From: Pseudisothecium myosuroides
Lineage: Eukaryota; Streptophyta; Bryopsida; Hypnales; Lembophyllaceae
Assembly (NCBI GenBank): GCA_951799445.1
Contig: OX637290.1
Coordinates: 27,584,987-27,648,986 of the forward strand
Direction of reading: 5' to 3'
Length of the DNA: 64,000 nt
The notes beneath the pieces were generated by a model, which saw only the letters and a program-made list of their open reading frames with translations, made no database searches and was not told where the DNA came from. The translations under genes and the position numbers were made by a program. Below, piece after piece: positions 1 through 13,146 of the stretch (the first letter of the stretch is position 1; each line of letters starts with the position of its first letter).

Positions 1-483
1 CAGGATAATAAGCAATTGTGACTAAAAGTACATGACCTTTCAATATGCCGATTGTAACTGAAAACCGCACTTAATATACCCCTTCTCCTTGTAGTGACAT
101 TATTTTCTCAAGAAGATGTTATGATTGCCCACAAAATAAGAAGCTCCTTAACTTTTACATCATCAATCCAAATGGAATGAATCAAAGCTTTCCATGCTGA
201 CAAAACAAGATCCATAAAAAATAAGTTTTAAAATTTTTATTTCAAGTTTTTAAGTATTTCTTTGGCAACCCAATGAGTTGAAATTTGTGCTTAGGATGAC
301 ATAACTTTTACTCCTAGGCACTGATTGAAAAAAAACTATATTCCTAAAAAGCTAATGCGTTTTGGTTTATCAATTTTTCTATCTTAAAAAATATTAAAAA
401 AATCACAACAAAAATTGAGACTCTAGGAGCCTACCCAAAATTCATTTGATCCCATGTGGGAACAATGGAATTATAGAGGGTAA
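1..483 (-). repeat. partial piggyBac-like family A element
   Basis: This is the 3' part of a repeat that continues beyond the window start. It aligns, in reverse orientation and strongly diverged, with the elements at 17,032-17,953 and 39,551-40,493. Shared landmarks are the stretch around 105-230 (tcaagaagat, then the caaaataag/aaatggaatgaa block) and the end near 450-483. The terminal TTAA has decayed here. Confidence 0.5.
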
Positions 484-2409
484 AGATTCAAGAATTGTTT
501 GGGGGGTCATTGCAAGAATGACTGGCTGATTTTGTTCCACTTTGGTAGTTTTCGGTCTATTTTTTGGGAGTACTATAAAATTAGAAAAATATTTTTTTTT
601 AAATATGAAAAATATGACCAATGTATAGACTTGGAAGAAGAAGGTACCCTATGAAGGAAAAGCCCAAAAACATTCTTTAAGTAGGAGAACTAAAAAAGTT
701 CAGAATAGCTAGAAAATAGATACTTGGACATTTTAATTTGTAAAAAATAGGAAAGATAATTTTCATAAAAAATAAAAATTGGAAATTTGAAAAGACTTTA
801 TGGTGAAGAGATTTCACCAGAAAAATGGTCTTGAAAACATTTTTAATGTTCAAAATTGAGCGCGCAAGGGAGCCCTATTTGCATGAACATAGAAGACATA
901 AAGTAAAATATTTTTAAATTTACCTTGGTGAAAACATGACTTCCTATTATGGGAACACAACATAGAAATTTCAGCCCTAGATCATTAAATTTGGGGACTC
1001 CATAGTACTCAAAACCTCTAAAACTCAAAACGTGACATATTAATTTAATTGATTTTTAAATATAAAGTGATTTTTAAAATATTATGAAAAATATGAGACT
1101 TGATTACACTCAAGATGGACATCTCCAATAAAAATTTCAAATTCTTGCAAGTCAAGCTTCAAAAGTTATTGCAAAAGGAATTTTTCACACTCCCTTTGTG
1201 ACAATGTTTCAGTACCGGTCTTTCTTGCTATGACCCTGGGATGAATGAGAAGGTAATTAGACAAAGCATTGCCTTTAAGCACTCTGTTTTGTTCATCATC
1301 CACAATATAGTTGTTGGAGCACTTGGGATATAGCTAGCTATATAAGACATATGAATTAATTTCTAAATGCTCAAGGTCGTTTTTGAGCTTCTTGGAATTT
1401 GCTCTAAATTAAACAAAAAGCCAAAATTTTGATTAATTTTATCAATTTTTTTGAATTGTAACCGTATAAATTTAAACTAGACATGTTAGAGATCGCCTAA
1501 AACAAGAAAACACAACAACGTCACTTATGGATTGAAAGATTATAATGTTTGATCATGAGGGTGTAAGTTAAAACTATGAAAGTAATTTGAAGTCTTTCAA
1601 TCGTCTTTTCACATGTCAAATCTAAAAAAATTGGTCACCAAAAAAATATGATGTTAAAGGGCATAATATGCATAACCGCAATTAATTTATGGCTTTTCAA
1701 AATCTATTCTACAATTTTTTTCGATATGAATTTCTAATGTGACTTATTTTCCAAGATCTAGAGTAAACTTGCCAATTATTGCACAACACAACAAAATTCA
1801 AATCCTTCTCTGCATAAATATAGAAACTTGCATATTTTAAAATTGGGCGAGATTATTAAATGTTTTGTTGATTAATAGTTGAATTGTACAACCCTTCACC
1901 ACACAATGTGCAGTCATTGGGTGGTTATAAAAAAAAATTTCCATCGCAATTGAATTAATAGTTGAATTGTGTAGTTATTGTTTGATAAATGGCAACAGTT
2001 GTTGTATAGTTTTTGGATGTGTGCCGTAAATGGCATGTTTACTCTAGTGTATTTGAGGCTCATTTCCAAGAGCCCTCAACACTAAAAAAATCAAGATTTG
2101 CAATGGACACTCTTGCACAAAATCCTTGAATAGAAAAAACATAATCATTTATTTTCAAATTCAGATTTTTCATGCTAAAACTAGACTTCAAAAAGGATTT
2201 TTCAAAAATATAAACTACTAAAAATAATAACTTGGTTAGGTTTATTTAACTTCAAAATATTGTTGACACCAAAATTTGATGCCTCAGGCATTCAGGGGTT
2301 AAAGCAAACTCAATAGTCATGAATGGAGTGAGTCCGCTTGAGATTGATGCCCTAAGGTCAGACCACCTATACCTAATCACTTAAGCGTCTGTGGCACAGA
2401 TCATGAGCA
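484..2409. other. AT-rich intergenic sequence
   Basis: No coding region is supported; all frames break within about 60 codons. The part near 505-700 weakly resembles, in reverse, the TIR family seen at 6,599-7,412 and 13,464-14,164 (a gcaagaa motif near 512 and a block near 590-720), but boundaries cannot be placed. Confidence 0.5.
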
Positions 2410-2760
2410 GTTGAGTGTGATGGAGATTTTTCCTGGGTGGGGAGATGGGAAATACTGAGATTGCCAAATTTTCAGAATTTTATAAGCAAAACTGAAATTT
2501 CTATGAATTTTGGGAGGCAAAAAGTATTGCTAAACCCATTACCAATCACTAGAGTCTTATAATTCCAATTATAGCCAAAACTACCTTCCCACTCAGTATT
2601 TCCATATATTTTATAACACTTTGGGTCGTGTGTCATGACCTTATTGGTACCAACCTCGAAAAAGAAAAAGAAAACATTCTAAGCCTTGGTTGGAAATAGA
2701 ACACCCTACAGGTTGGAAATTGGCTCCTGGTTGGTAATGGGTGGTTCTACCTTATTTAAG
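2410..2760 (-). repeat. dispersed repeat family B, copy 1
   Basis: Similar to 32,160-32,450 and 35,855-36,125 in reverse orientation. The clearest anchor is a run meaning 'gcctcccaaaattcat' on the opposite strand (near 2,498-2,520), plus 'acccattaccaa' and 'ggttggaa' blocks. No open reading frame and no terminal structure were found. Confidence 0.45.
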
Positions 2761-4354
2761 GCTTAGAAACACAAGAGACTGGAATTAATTCAGGGGCAAA
2801 TCCTTCAATGACTGTGTTTTTCCTCTTCCTCCCTTTGTCAACTGACCTTGAATGTCCAAAACAATCAAAGGACTTTCAGCACCCACTTTCTTGATTTCCT
2901 TGTCCAGAAATTCCTGCAACCCAACCCTACAGTTGATATCAGAGTTAGCATCAGGAACTTCAAGGCATGTGAATAGGGTGCTATATTGACACCAAAACAA
3001 CAGACCGTTAAGTTAATGTGGGGATTCATATCAATGTAATGTCATGTTATCGGGTGCTGGATTAATGCAAGCTGGACTCTAGAAAGGATTACCATTCTAA
3101 TGCTAAAATGGCACTCAAATGACTAGACATTGTTTTGATGCTAGAATAGGTCAAGACTAATGTTAGGTAATTTTGATGTAAATATTGTACCACTTGTGCT
3201 CTGAAATGACAACATGCAACTTAGACTACCATAGTCTTGGCATCCGAATAACCTTGCCCAAATTTTCTGATGTACCCAAGATCCTGGTGAAAATTCAATT
3301 AGGGATCGTCTAGCTTAATCTCTAAAGGACCCAAGAAAATTCATGCTCTCAAAACAATCATGTCTTTAAAACCAACCAATTTTTAAAAAGATGCGTGGTC
3401 GGATGAAATGCGCCTTGGAAATTGACGAGGTAACATGTCTACAAGAAAGGAGGGATCTCAACACCAAGGAATAGTGATAGAACATGATGCCCAAGGCCAA
3501 TATTGGCACTAGCTTGGTGCCAATGTGGACCATGTTGTGACACTATTCCTTGGTGCTCCAAGCCAAGCATTCTACTAAGCTTAGTATAAGGCCGAATGGC
3601 TTGTAAGGTGCTTACGGTCAGCGTTTTTCTTTTGCAGGCCACATGAAGGCAAATTTTTTCTCAATTAATAAAATTGCTTGGGCGAATGTATGGTCGACAG
3701 TAACTGCTGCAACAGGCCGCAGCTTGAAATGCTCACTATGACAGTGGCTACTTTAGCATGCACAGTGCTATGAATAATGCAACAACTGTTGCAAGTAAGC
3801 GGCGGAATTGGCTCCCCAAAGCAGATGACGACTAGCCCAAAACCCAAGATTCTTGTCACGGTCCACAGTGACGCATGCTAAATACAAGTTTTTTTTGTTG
3901 CATGCCCAAAGTTAGTTCAAGTATCTGCCCCAACATACCATCCAATTTTTGTCCATACAACGTACAGACTTGCATCAAACTGTCAAGCCTGACCCCTAGA
4001 AACCCATGGCTTTCAAGCAATAATACAGCATGTGCATACCAATTCAACAAAAACAGGCCATTCAACCTACACATCCAAGCATTTGCCTATACCAGAAACA
4101 ACTACAACTCCTACACATGCATTTGCTCCGTACAACATTTCACATGACTTCACTTACGAAAAGAAGAAAGACAAACACACAACTTGGGGGGGATTTGAAC
4201 CCCAGCCATGCGGCCCTCCACCGTTTGCAGCCCCGAGTCCCATCCACCCCAACCAAATTAGTACAAGTCACGAAATAAGATCATAGAGTTCAAGACTTGC
4301 CGTTATCATCGAAACAATAGAGCTCACTCTTGAGATCCTACTCTTACACGAGAG
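2761..4354. other. intergenic sequence without a supported gene
   Basis: Short ORFs occur on both strands but none has a recognisable domain, a convincing start or splice context. A short tRNA T-arm-like motif on the minus strand near 4,187-4,205 lacks the rest of a tRNA. Confidence 0.5.
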
Positions 4355-5000
4355 TCACGCCAAGACACTATTGCGTCTGCAAACGCTATTATATCCAAGT
4401 GCCCCGTCAAACGGTTCCGGACCTTGCTCTTTGATGAAGGCAAGGTTAGCTAGAGAATGTGCATTCATCCTCGCGAGCTCCGTGCTCCCCAACGCTACAA
4501 CGATGGCAATCTCCACTGACTTTATCCACTCACTTAGCCGGTTTAGCAAGAGAGCATTTGCCCCCAGCTTCTGCCACAAAACAGTGAGTGGATTCTGGTC
4601 ACGTAGACCTTCCATGGCCTTGGCAGCATTGGACTTGATAGTCAACTTAAACAAACCAGTTTGTAAATCAAGGAGTCTGGCATCAAGAAGCTCACCATAC
4701 TGTGCGATATCTGCTGCCTTGCTGTCCCCGCCCTTCACGGATCTGACGATACAGTAATGGCTCTTGATAGTGGCCATGTGCAGTGGGAACTCGGAACAAG
4801 TCCTCAGCATTTGGCTGAAGCCAATAGTGAGGGAACGCGACTCTAAGCGCATTCATAAGTTCGGAGTCCGGAAATCGCCAAGCAGTTCCTGTATCAAGAG
4901 CTCAGCTGCCGAAGCACATTGCCCTTTCACCTGAGCCACGCAGTCAGCAAAGCCAGAAGCTCGAGGTTGGTCCTGATTGCAAGTTCAGCTAGAGCATCGT
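4355..5000 (-). pseudogene. degraded hAT-family transposase, C-terminal fragment
   Basis: The minus-strand ORF (165 codons, ending at 4,355) resembles the C-terminal part of plant hAT transposases. It has a block reading IKSHYC, then LDARLLDLQTGLFKL, then a segment with SVEIAIVVALGS...LANLAFIK. That segment occupies the position of the hAT dimerisation motif, usually S-V-E-x-E-R-x-F-S followed by a F-I-K segment. Upstream, the same frame remains open as ...ELLIQELLGDFRTPNL and then hits a TGA directly before the ATG, in the region corresponding to the conserved RFP..LMNAL segment. The match therefore runs through a stop, which argues for a dead transposon. No N-terminal BED finger or catalytic core was found nearby. 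Family assignment rests on motif recall and is moderately certain. Confidence 0.5.
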
Positions 5001-6025
5001 ACTCTGTTTTTGGCCTCGAGAAAGCATGTCATTGAGGGGGCTTTGACCGGGCATTGGAAAATACTTTCGTTGCTTCTTATTTTGATTCGGTAGTATTCGA
5101 TCAGATCAGCCAAACTCTCTGGCAGTTCAAGTTTGGATGACCTAATCGATCAACACTTAGATCAATCTTGAAATTCTTTCATTGCAAAACCTAAATAAGG
5201 GTTATGAACTACCGATTGTGGTGAAGAGGGTACAGTACAGTAGCGATGGAGGAGTTGCAGACGGCTGATAAGTAGACTCATTCCGAGTGAGTATCAAAAC
5301 CTCTGTCATCCATGGTGCTGCAGAAGCTTCAATTCGTCAATCAATGACCATATATTCACAAGGACAAGGAGAAGCCTGATTGACCGTATGATTGATCTGA
5401 TTAACAGTGATCGACCGTATGATTGACCGGATTGCAGAAATTTCTGGACAAGAAGATCGAGTAGATGAGTGCTGAAAACTCGTGCTTTCCTTTGTTGCCT
5501 TTGCTTGATTCGGATAAAGCTTTGACAATTGACTAAGAGCACATTGATTGCCCCTGAGGAACTTTCGGTCCCTCAAACTTCTAAAACGTTAGCCCATCAA
5601 ATCCTTAGAGACCTCATGATCAATCTTTGCGTTTGCTTTGATTGATACTGCTCCTTAACCAATATGTTTTGCATGTAACTAGCAGGTTGCCTGGATGAAA
5701 AAATCTGCCTGGGGATTCTGACCTGAAGGAGTCAATTGCTATTCGTCCTACTAGCTAGACAGTGAAGTGAGTGAACCCGCCATGTATCCTGCTTTTGCAA
5801 ACTCAACCATGGTGCAATGTGGTGAGATGGAAGTTGGATCACCCCACCCCTTTCATCAGATGGGTTTCAGATTGACGGGATTTGAGCAGCTCATGTTAAA
5901 ACTTGCACCACTTCTGGGAACATGCACCCTCTGTGTTTACTTTGGACATGGAATCCAAAATGAGCTGGCTGTGACATTAAAATGTCAGATAAATGTTTGA
6001 AAATGTCGCAGGACAGGTCTTGTTG
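5001..6025. other. intergenic sequence
   Basis: No supported gene. Around 5,375-5,435 a short phrase (gaccgtatgattga) recurs as a local direct repeat. The plus-strand ORF at 5,767-6,000 has no recognisable domain. Confidence 0.4.
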
Positions 6026-6033
6026 CAAGCAGC

Positions 6034-6549
6034 CCCGGGTACGCAACTCATATATTATACACAGGGGTCATCGGCATTAAAACGGCTCAGAGGACGGCTT
6101 TTGTAAAAATTATATCAAATTAAAAAGACCAAAAATTTGGGTGAAGACCAAATTAAAAGAGAATTAAATGTAGAAAATGTTGAATTGCATACATATGACA
6201 AAAAAACTCACAATGTATATGAAGAATTGAAACACCTATGCATAGTTTTTAAAATTCTTTACAAAAAGTTCCCTCCAATTAAAATTAAATTTTTATTAAA
6301 AATCCCCAAAAGTTGGATAGCTTGTCCCATGATACATGTATTAAAAAATTCATATAATTATTTTTTTAATGCTATTATTGACCCCAAAAAAATATCATTT
6401 TATATATATAATTATGTTTTTGGATTCCTTGTAAAAAGGGCTACAAGAATTTTCTACATTAAAACAAATTGTATTCCTTGAAATTGAACTAAAATGCATT
6501 ATAAGTGATTATAATTAGGGCCATATAATATGGGAGTTGCGCACCCGGG
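6034..6549. mobile_element. 516-bp non-autonomous DNA transposon with 8-bp target duplication
   Basis: Imperfect terminal inverted repeats of about 26 bp lie at 6,034-6,059 and 6,524-6,549 (cccgggtacgcaact versus the inverse of cccgggtgcgcaact, then a shared tatatta stretch). The octamer caagcagc directly abuts both ends (6,026-6,033 and 6,550-6,557), a perfect target-site duplication. An 8-bp duplication is characteristic of the hAT and P superfamilies (a 9-bp reading, Mutator-like, is also possible because g precedes both copies). The interior is AT-rich and encodes no transposase; the 114-codon ORF inside is unlikely to be functional. Confidence 0.8.
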
Positions 6550-6598
6550 CAAGCAGCATGTTTCACGGTGAATGACGACTTGAGACAGAATTACGCGT

Positions 6599-7412
6599 GG
6601 GTGATTGCAAGAAACACTTGTAGTATTTGTTGTGTTTTTCGGTTACTAGAGTTCAGTACTGACAACTTTTGAGTATTGTTTATTGATTGAGTTTAAGAAT
6701 TTCAATTATTAGTTTTCTTTGTTTTTTGTGTTTTAGGCATGTGCATGGTGCACCCTTTTAAATCCAAGCAAATGAATGGATTTCACTTTTCATACTTCCT
6801 CTTTTCCAAGATGTATTTGGTGGGTAGTGATGAGTACTTTGCACTACTTAGAAGTGCACTTCAAAAATATCGGAAACATTGTGCCCCAATTGATTTTTTT
6901 TTTAAAAGTGGGGCTACTATTTCTAATTTTCATTTGTGGCCATTGTTGTGAAATTTTCCTAGGAAGGCATGTGCCAAAGAAAAGTTGAATTTGTAGTCAT
7001 TCTTGAACCACTAGAATCCTTGAATTGTAGACTTCTTCAAACAAGAGTCTCGGGCATTTGTGATGCTATGTTTGAAACCCTTTTACAAGAAAGGGTGAGA
7101 GGGTCATGAAATGAGGCTATAGAAATTTCATATTGTAACTCCAAAAAAGGAGTATACAATTAAGTATTGTAAATTCCTAAAATGCCAAGTTTGATAGACC
7201 TTTGGGAGTACTATCCCCTTTGGGAGTATTATTCCATGGTCATGTTATTTATAGAAAATGCCTCAAAAAATATGGTAGTGCCATATTCTCCTTCTGCACC
7301 TTTGATAAAAATTCCATGACAATCAGAATAGAACTCCAAAAGTTATGCACCTAAATTCAACTGCCCCCCAAGATGTGGCACAAAATAGTACAAGTGTTTC
7401 TTGCAATCACCC
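6599..7412. mobile_element. 814-bp TIR element, family C
   Basis: Perfect 24-bp inverted repeats form the ends: gggtgattgcaagaaacact and on at 6,599-6,622, and its inverse at 7,389-7,412. No target duplication is obvious. The interior has no transposase. Related, more diverged copies lie at 10,955-11,690, 13,464-14,164, 15,755-16,412 and 23,096-23,793, all sharing a terminal gattgcaagaa motif. Confidence 0.75.
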
Positions 7413-7979
7413 CCATGAAGTCAATTTTGCTATATTGGTGGAAATTCATGACATGGCTCAATCTACTCAAACTTAAACCTACATTAATTCTAGATTTTAG
7501 AGCTCTATACAGTTGAATGTCACAATTTTAGCGCTCTAGAATTATATGTAACTATCATGCATAGGAGCACGGGACAAAGGGACAAAGACTGGTTTGAGTT
7601 TGTGATTTTCTTGGTGGTGGTTGTGTTTCATGGATCTGTGCTTGTGGTGTTAGAATAAGTGGTAAAAAATGAAGAAAGCTAGTGGAGATTTTTGTATTAT
7701 AGCTATGATTCTCCAAGCATTGTTGAACACATCCATTTGAAAGCAAAATTGTGTTGCCTTGGACTTTTGTGACAAAATAAAAACAACACTAAAAAGCAAG
7801 CTCATTACTTCCAAGAATTCTCCAAGTAGAAGCCTTGCCTTTTCCATGCTTTAGAACCACTATTGTGTGAAGAAGGAATCAAGAGTAGGTGAAGCCAAAT
7901 TTTCTCATACACGATTATTCTTGCAAATTGCATAGGCCTAGGGATTTTTCAAGTTGGTCTGTGACTGAGAAGTACTTTG

Positions 7980-8347
7980 AAAATAATATGACTACAAAAT
8001 ATGACCAAGGCAAAAACACGACTGCCTGCCCAAATTTCCCTTCAGCTGCCCCTTTCAAAAAAATGTCACTACTATGGAGATATGATTGCAAAATATGACT
8101 CATCCAAAAATATGACTGACAAATATGACTTGCCGTTCCCCAAACATGTTCCCTATGAAGTACTTTGGCGTTTCCAATGGGCGTGCACTATACGGCCGTG
8201 CAGTACAATGGCAAAATATGACTGGCAGTCATATTTGCAGTCATTATTTTTCCCAAGGTCTTGGCCTCCAATAATATGATTGCATGTAGTCGCCAGTCAT
8301 CTCTAGTCATATTTTTGCAGTCATAAAACACTCATTTTTTTGTAGTG
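7980..8347. mobile_element. CACTA-like terminus with subterminal repeats
   Basis: The decamer aaatatgact and its inverse agtcatattt recur about eight times between 7,985 and 8,325. This subterminal repeat pattern resembles that of CACTA transposons. The block ends with tttttttgtagtg at 8,335-8,347, the inverse of a cactacaaaaaaa terminus. The opposite end was not placed with confidence. Confidence 0.4.
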
Positions 8348-10954
8348 TTCAAAACATTTGTGATTGAATCCATAAACTTGGGAGAGCACAAAGTAGGGTC
8401 AATGCATGTTGAATAGTTGGGATATTTTGGATAAGCGGATTGTGCTGTAATTCTGTTATAGGACTCCATTTGGGCTCTTTGGGTGCCCTAATGGCCAATT
8501 TGGGGAAGATTTAAGCCTATGAGGTTGCTCAAACTCTTAGAGCATGTATTAGGATGAGTTTGAAAGGTTAGGACACGCATGTAGGTGACTTAGGGGTGCT
8601 ACCTCCTTTTCTCTTAGAGTCATTTAATCAAACATTATTTAACCAAAAACATCATAGGCGTCCATTGCTTCAAGGCAAAATAGGTTAGGGTCCCATGTAC
8701 TCTCTATTGGTCAACTCTAGGGTTTCTTTTGCCCATGCTTTTGCCGGTGCAATGAAAAAGTCTCATAACTATCAATCCTTTGAAAGAATTTTTGGAGTTA
8801 AGAGACCAACATGCAATTGGAATATAGGAATTAGTATCTTGTATTTCACTCGCAATGACCAAATTGAACTTTCAAAAACTTTTCAATCAATAGAATTTTT
8901 TGCGGAATTGTTTATCAATGACAAAAGAAACATTTTCAATGACTATTAGGCCATTGAATGATGTGGATTAAGGTCCTTTGCTATACAACAAACCTTGGTT
9001 GGTTGTTTGGAGATGTTGCATAATTACTCATGATTACCAAGGTGATTTTGTGCGGAATCACTCTCTATAAGTCTCTTTAGTTTGTCGGTTGATAGGTATT
9101 TAAAAGACTTTCTATTGAAAGCAAGTAAGTCAAGTAGAAAAGCATTGTATAGGATTAGTTTATCACATTCTAACTCACAAAGTGAATCAAATTGAATTCC
9201 CAAAAGAATCTATACTTGAAAATACAATTTTTAAAACAAACAATGAAAGTCTTTTGGAAAATTTCCAACACTAAAGCATGTCCCCAAAGTAATTATCCAA
9301 ACAAGCAATAAGTTGACGTTTTCAACAATAATTCATTGAAAACATTTTCTCACAACTAAACTTTTGATGGAACTTCACCATTTGAGAACAATAAGATATG
9401 TTCCTTTTGCATTTTTTATTTTCTATCTTTTGACCAAGACATACTTCCAATAACTTCTGGACAAACTAATATTTAACACAAATCAAGCAAGAAGTGTAGA
9501 TTTATATCTTATCATAAGGATTATTTTGATTATTACAAACATTGCAACATTACCTTGGAACAAACTAAGGTGCTACTCTTTTTTCAATAACTGTGCAAAT
9601 GAATGAACTACCGTATTATTTTGTACAACTATGCAAACCTAAGTCTATGAATCCATCTTTGGGCCAAAAGTTTTCCAACAATGTCCTTCATTTGCCTATG
9701 CAAAATTAATGTTTCATGACAATTCAATGTGACAAAGTAAATAAAGATTTCATTATTTTTAAAATAATTATTGAAATATAAACAGGGATCTATAAATATG
9801 CTTTTTAAACCCCTCTTCCCTCTCTTTCTGAATTTTTTTGATAAGAATCTAAGGCAAATGTAGTATTTTTTGAATTGAAAAAATTAAAAAGAAAACTTTG
9901 AAATTCATACACATTTTCAAACAAAAGTGAATAAAAAACTCAAAAGGAACCAAATTGGATCCTACAAAATTAAATTACATATATATACACATTAATTTTT
10001 GAAATTAAATGGTTGATATTATCAATATATCTTTTAGAACATCATCAAAAAAAATTCCACCATTCCTTTCACTCAGACCATATTCAAAATTTATGTCCAA
10101 TCTCTCCTTGTACAAGGCTACTTTTTTTAAATAATTTTTTCAATAATTCACACAAAAAATTTGTGTGATCCAAAAATACAAAAAGTTTATCCATTTATTA
10201 CTCTACAAGACCCTATTTTACAAAATATTGAGATTGTTTCACCCTACCAAGAATTTGCCATTGAAAATTTGATGAGGATACATATTGTCTTCTTAGGCCT
10301 TGAGGGCTTAAGCCTAATGTTTTAAGAGCACAATACTTTTAGTATTCTATATTAATCTTTTGTATTTTATTTTTCTTGTTTTGTTTATTTTCAAAAGTTC
10401 TTGTATTTTTGGTAGTTCGAAAGTATCCCTAAACGCAAGTATAAGATGGAATTAGTAAATGGATCATTCTAAGAAAGATTTGTACTATATTTTATAATAT
10501 TTTATAGCCTAGAGAGTTTTCAAGCATAACTTTGGAAAAAAAAGATCCATTGTAGGTTAAATTCATAGTAACTAGTGTGTTGTGAGCCGTTGCGACAAAA
10601 TAAAAATAAAAATATGATTTTCTAATTTTTTAGTTCATAGAAACTTTGAAATTCAATATCTTTTCTCCCATGAGTCAAAATATATACCATAAAACCAAGC
10701 CCGTGCACCCCTCCTTACAGAGAGCTTTCCATTGGTACCAAGAATGTACTTGGAGCATGAATGGTTCCAAAGATCTCACTATAATAAACAAAACAAAAGA
10801 TGATACCTAAATATAGTAAAAAAAACAAGCTAATTTAATGTATAGATGAGGGATATAAGCTCCTCAAACGTAAACATAGAAGCTTTTGAAAGCACATGCA
10901 TGAAAAATCCCAAAGCATATACATGTATAGAATAAATGGACTACCCTAAAAATT
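8348..10954. other. AT-rich intergenic sequence
   Basis: Nothing coding is supported over 2.6 kb. All ORFs are short and composition is strongly AT-biased. Confidence 0.5.
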
Positions 10955-11690
10955 GGTGAAGTAGTAAAGACTAACAGCATTGGATGAATACAAAATACAT
11001 TCCTAGTACTATTTTCTATCACAGGTTGCGTGCTTATTTGTTTTTTGGCCAAATTTTTTGTTTTATGGCTCCAAAGACTCAAGATTCATAAATAAGGTAC
11101 TCTTGACATTTATTCACTTTGTCCAACTCTTTTTTGTTTTTCAAAAATCATTTATCATTGAAAAGTAGCCCTTGATTGAATGTCACACTTGCCAATTTAG
11201 GGGAGGGAGGTTTTGCTATTTCTAGCACTAAACACAAAATTTCAAGCTAAAAACTGCATGGACGGTCTTTGAATACACTAGCAGCTATAGTTCAAAGAGA
11301 TTCAAAATAATTATTTCTAGGTTAAATAGAAGTCTACAAAATGATCTATTCTTTGCTTGCATTTTGAAACATGTAAAACATCTTTGGGTGGCTCTTTTGG
11401 TGAATGACCATCTCCGTAGAGTGATTACAAATGGATAATTTTTAATCAATTTTTAAATTATTTTTCATATTTTTTAAAAACTTTGGTCTTTTTTAGTTCT
11501 CTCGCATCGAAATAGTTTTCCAGGCCTAATCTTCCTAGAGTACAATCTTCTTAAGGGTGTATACATTGGCCATATTTATTTAAAAAATTTAAAAAGTGAT
11601 TTTTCTAGTTTTAAAGTACTTTAGAAATGAAAGCTTGAGTACCGTGAAAACACAACACAATAAACTAGTGATTATTGCAATCACCCCAAT
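10955..11690 (+). repeat. diverged copy of TIR family C
   Basis: Same order of blocks as 13,464-14,164: gcgtgctaatttg-like start near 11,028, tcacacttgccaattt at 11,182, a cttgcattttgaaacatgta block at 11,356, and a gcaatcacccc end near 11,675. The left terminus has decayed. Confidence 0.55.
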
Positions 11691-12366
11691 AGACGTTAAA
11701 GAGCAATCACACTAGCAAACGCAGAAAAAATAAAGTCTCACACCCACGTGCCATAAGACTCTTAAAAAATTAGAAAAATACCAAAGTATTGTAGCGGGTG
11801 CTAAAAGTTTCTCAATATATCATATTCAACAACAAAATCTTTGAAAACTTCCAACAATCTTTGAAAAAGAAGGCCATCCAAATTTCCAAACAACCATTGC
11901 AAGTGGCAAAGTGGCACAAAAAGATGCTAGAGGACTTGGACCTTACCAACAACAACCAAAAGCAATTTAAAAAGACGCTAAAATATATATATACACACTA
12001 CTAAACATACATAGAGAGAGTGGTGAAGCGTCACACAATTCTTTTTAGGATAGAGAGGTGATTTATTGAAGCTAACACATGGATATTGGGCATAATAAAA
12101 TAAAGATTTTTCCCGTAATGATTTGAATGGAAAAGAGGTAGTTTAGAGAAACAAGTCAACGTGTAGAACAAGACAACGCTTACAACAAAATAGTACAACC
12201 GACATATCCACTTTGAAACAATGAAGACCTGTTGTCTCCTTTATTTTATTTGTTCCATATGCAAATGTTCACATGACTACCAAAAGTAGCCCAAGTAGAA
12301 GGTGGGTCTTCTACCTCATCAAGTTCTTCTCATTCACTCTGTCCAAACGAGAAGGCAACTTGGTAT

Positions 12367-12972
12367 CTAGCAATGAGGAGCATTAGCACAGTTCAGAACA
12401 GCGCATTGCACATCGAAATCGGCTACCCAACCCGTCTTTCCATTGTAGGTGGCTTGTAACCACCAAGGGTCAAGCCCAACAACCGAACTTTCAACCCGAC
12501 AATTAATGATTATGATCGTATTTGCCGGAATCATGGTGTAGATGGATGTTCCCACTCCGGACTCCTCTTGCAATTTGGTGGCCCTTAAGGTCTTGCCTAG
12601 AACCGTGCCGGACGCCATGCTCGAGAAGCAAGCGCTTACTACGAGCACGGTCACAAGAAAAAGCATAGACAACCTCCTGCAAATCATTCCACCAAGAGAC
12701 AAACAATGCTATTAGAAGTGTGCAGTCCGTGCTTTTTTTGAGATGACACTCATACTGATAAGTAAAAAGAATCTATATACCATTCACTTGTGCTATGTGC
12801 ATCAATTCAACTATAGTTAAAAAAAGTGGAACCATAAACAATCTCTAGCCTATATTTGGACAAGATGTTGTTCTTCTTATTTTGTAATTAAAAATAAAAG
12901 CATAGCAAGGAACCAATCAAATGCAACTTGTAAGATGTGCAAGGGCACGGAGCATTACCTTGCCGTCGTCAT
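12367..12972 (-). CDS. secreted SH3b-like cysteine-containing protein, left copy
   Basis: Two exons on the minus strand: 12,972-12,959 (14 coding bases, ATGACGACGGCAAG) and 12,676-12,367, split by a 282-bp intron with gt...tgcag ends. The product has 107 residues. Residues 1 to about 28 form a signal peptide (MTTARRLS then a hydrophobic LFLVTVLVV core). The rest resembles a bacterial-type SH3b domain: an L-x-x-x-SG-x-x-T-x-Y stretch, then NCRVESSVVG, WW, and YNGKTGWVADFDV, which matches the usual YNGKTGYV ending. Four cysteines in the mature part could form disulfides. The protein is inferred to be exported and to act in the wall or apoplast; its ligand is unknown. The choice of start uses the spliced ATG because the unspliced frame has no ATG before the conserved region other than one inside the acceptor. 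It differs from the right copy at T3M, one N/S and one D/N position. Confidence 0.75.
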
Positions 12973-13146
12973 GGTGACTATTACCCTGGCCTGGTTAGAT
13001 AAGAAGATAGCGAAGGAAACTATAAGTGGGTGAAGTACAAGCAAAACACACAAAAGCTAGGAACTACCACAAGAAGTGGCTCCGAGACCTTCTAACAACT
13101 ATAGAAGGAATGAAGTGAAAGGGAAGAAGAGACGGTGCCCTGCTAG

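Noticed and set aside
4187..4260. tRNA-like T-arm on the minus strand (ggttcaaatcccccc)
   Set aside because: No matching acceptor, D-arm or anticodon arm could be folded in the right spacing; probably a tRNA-derived scrap or chance.
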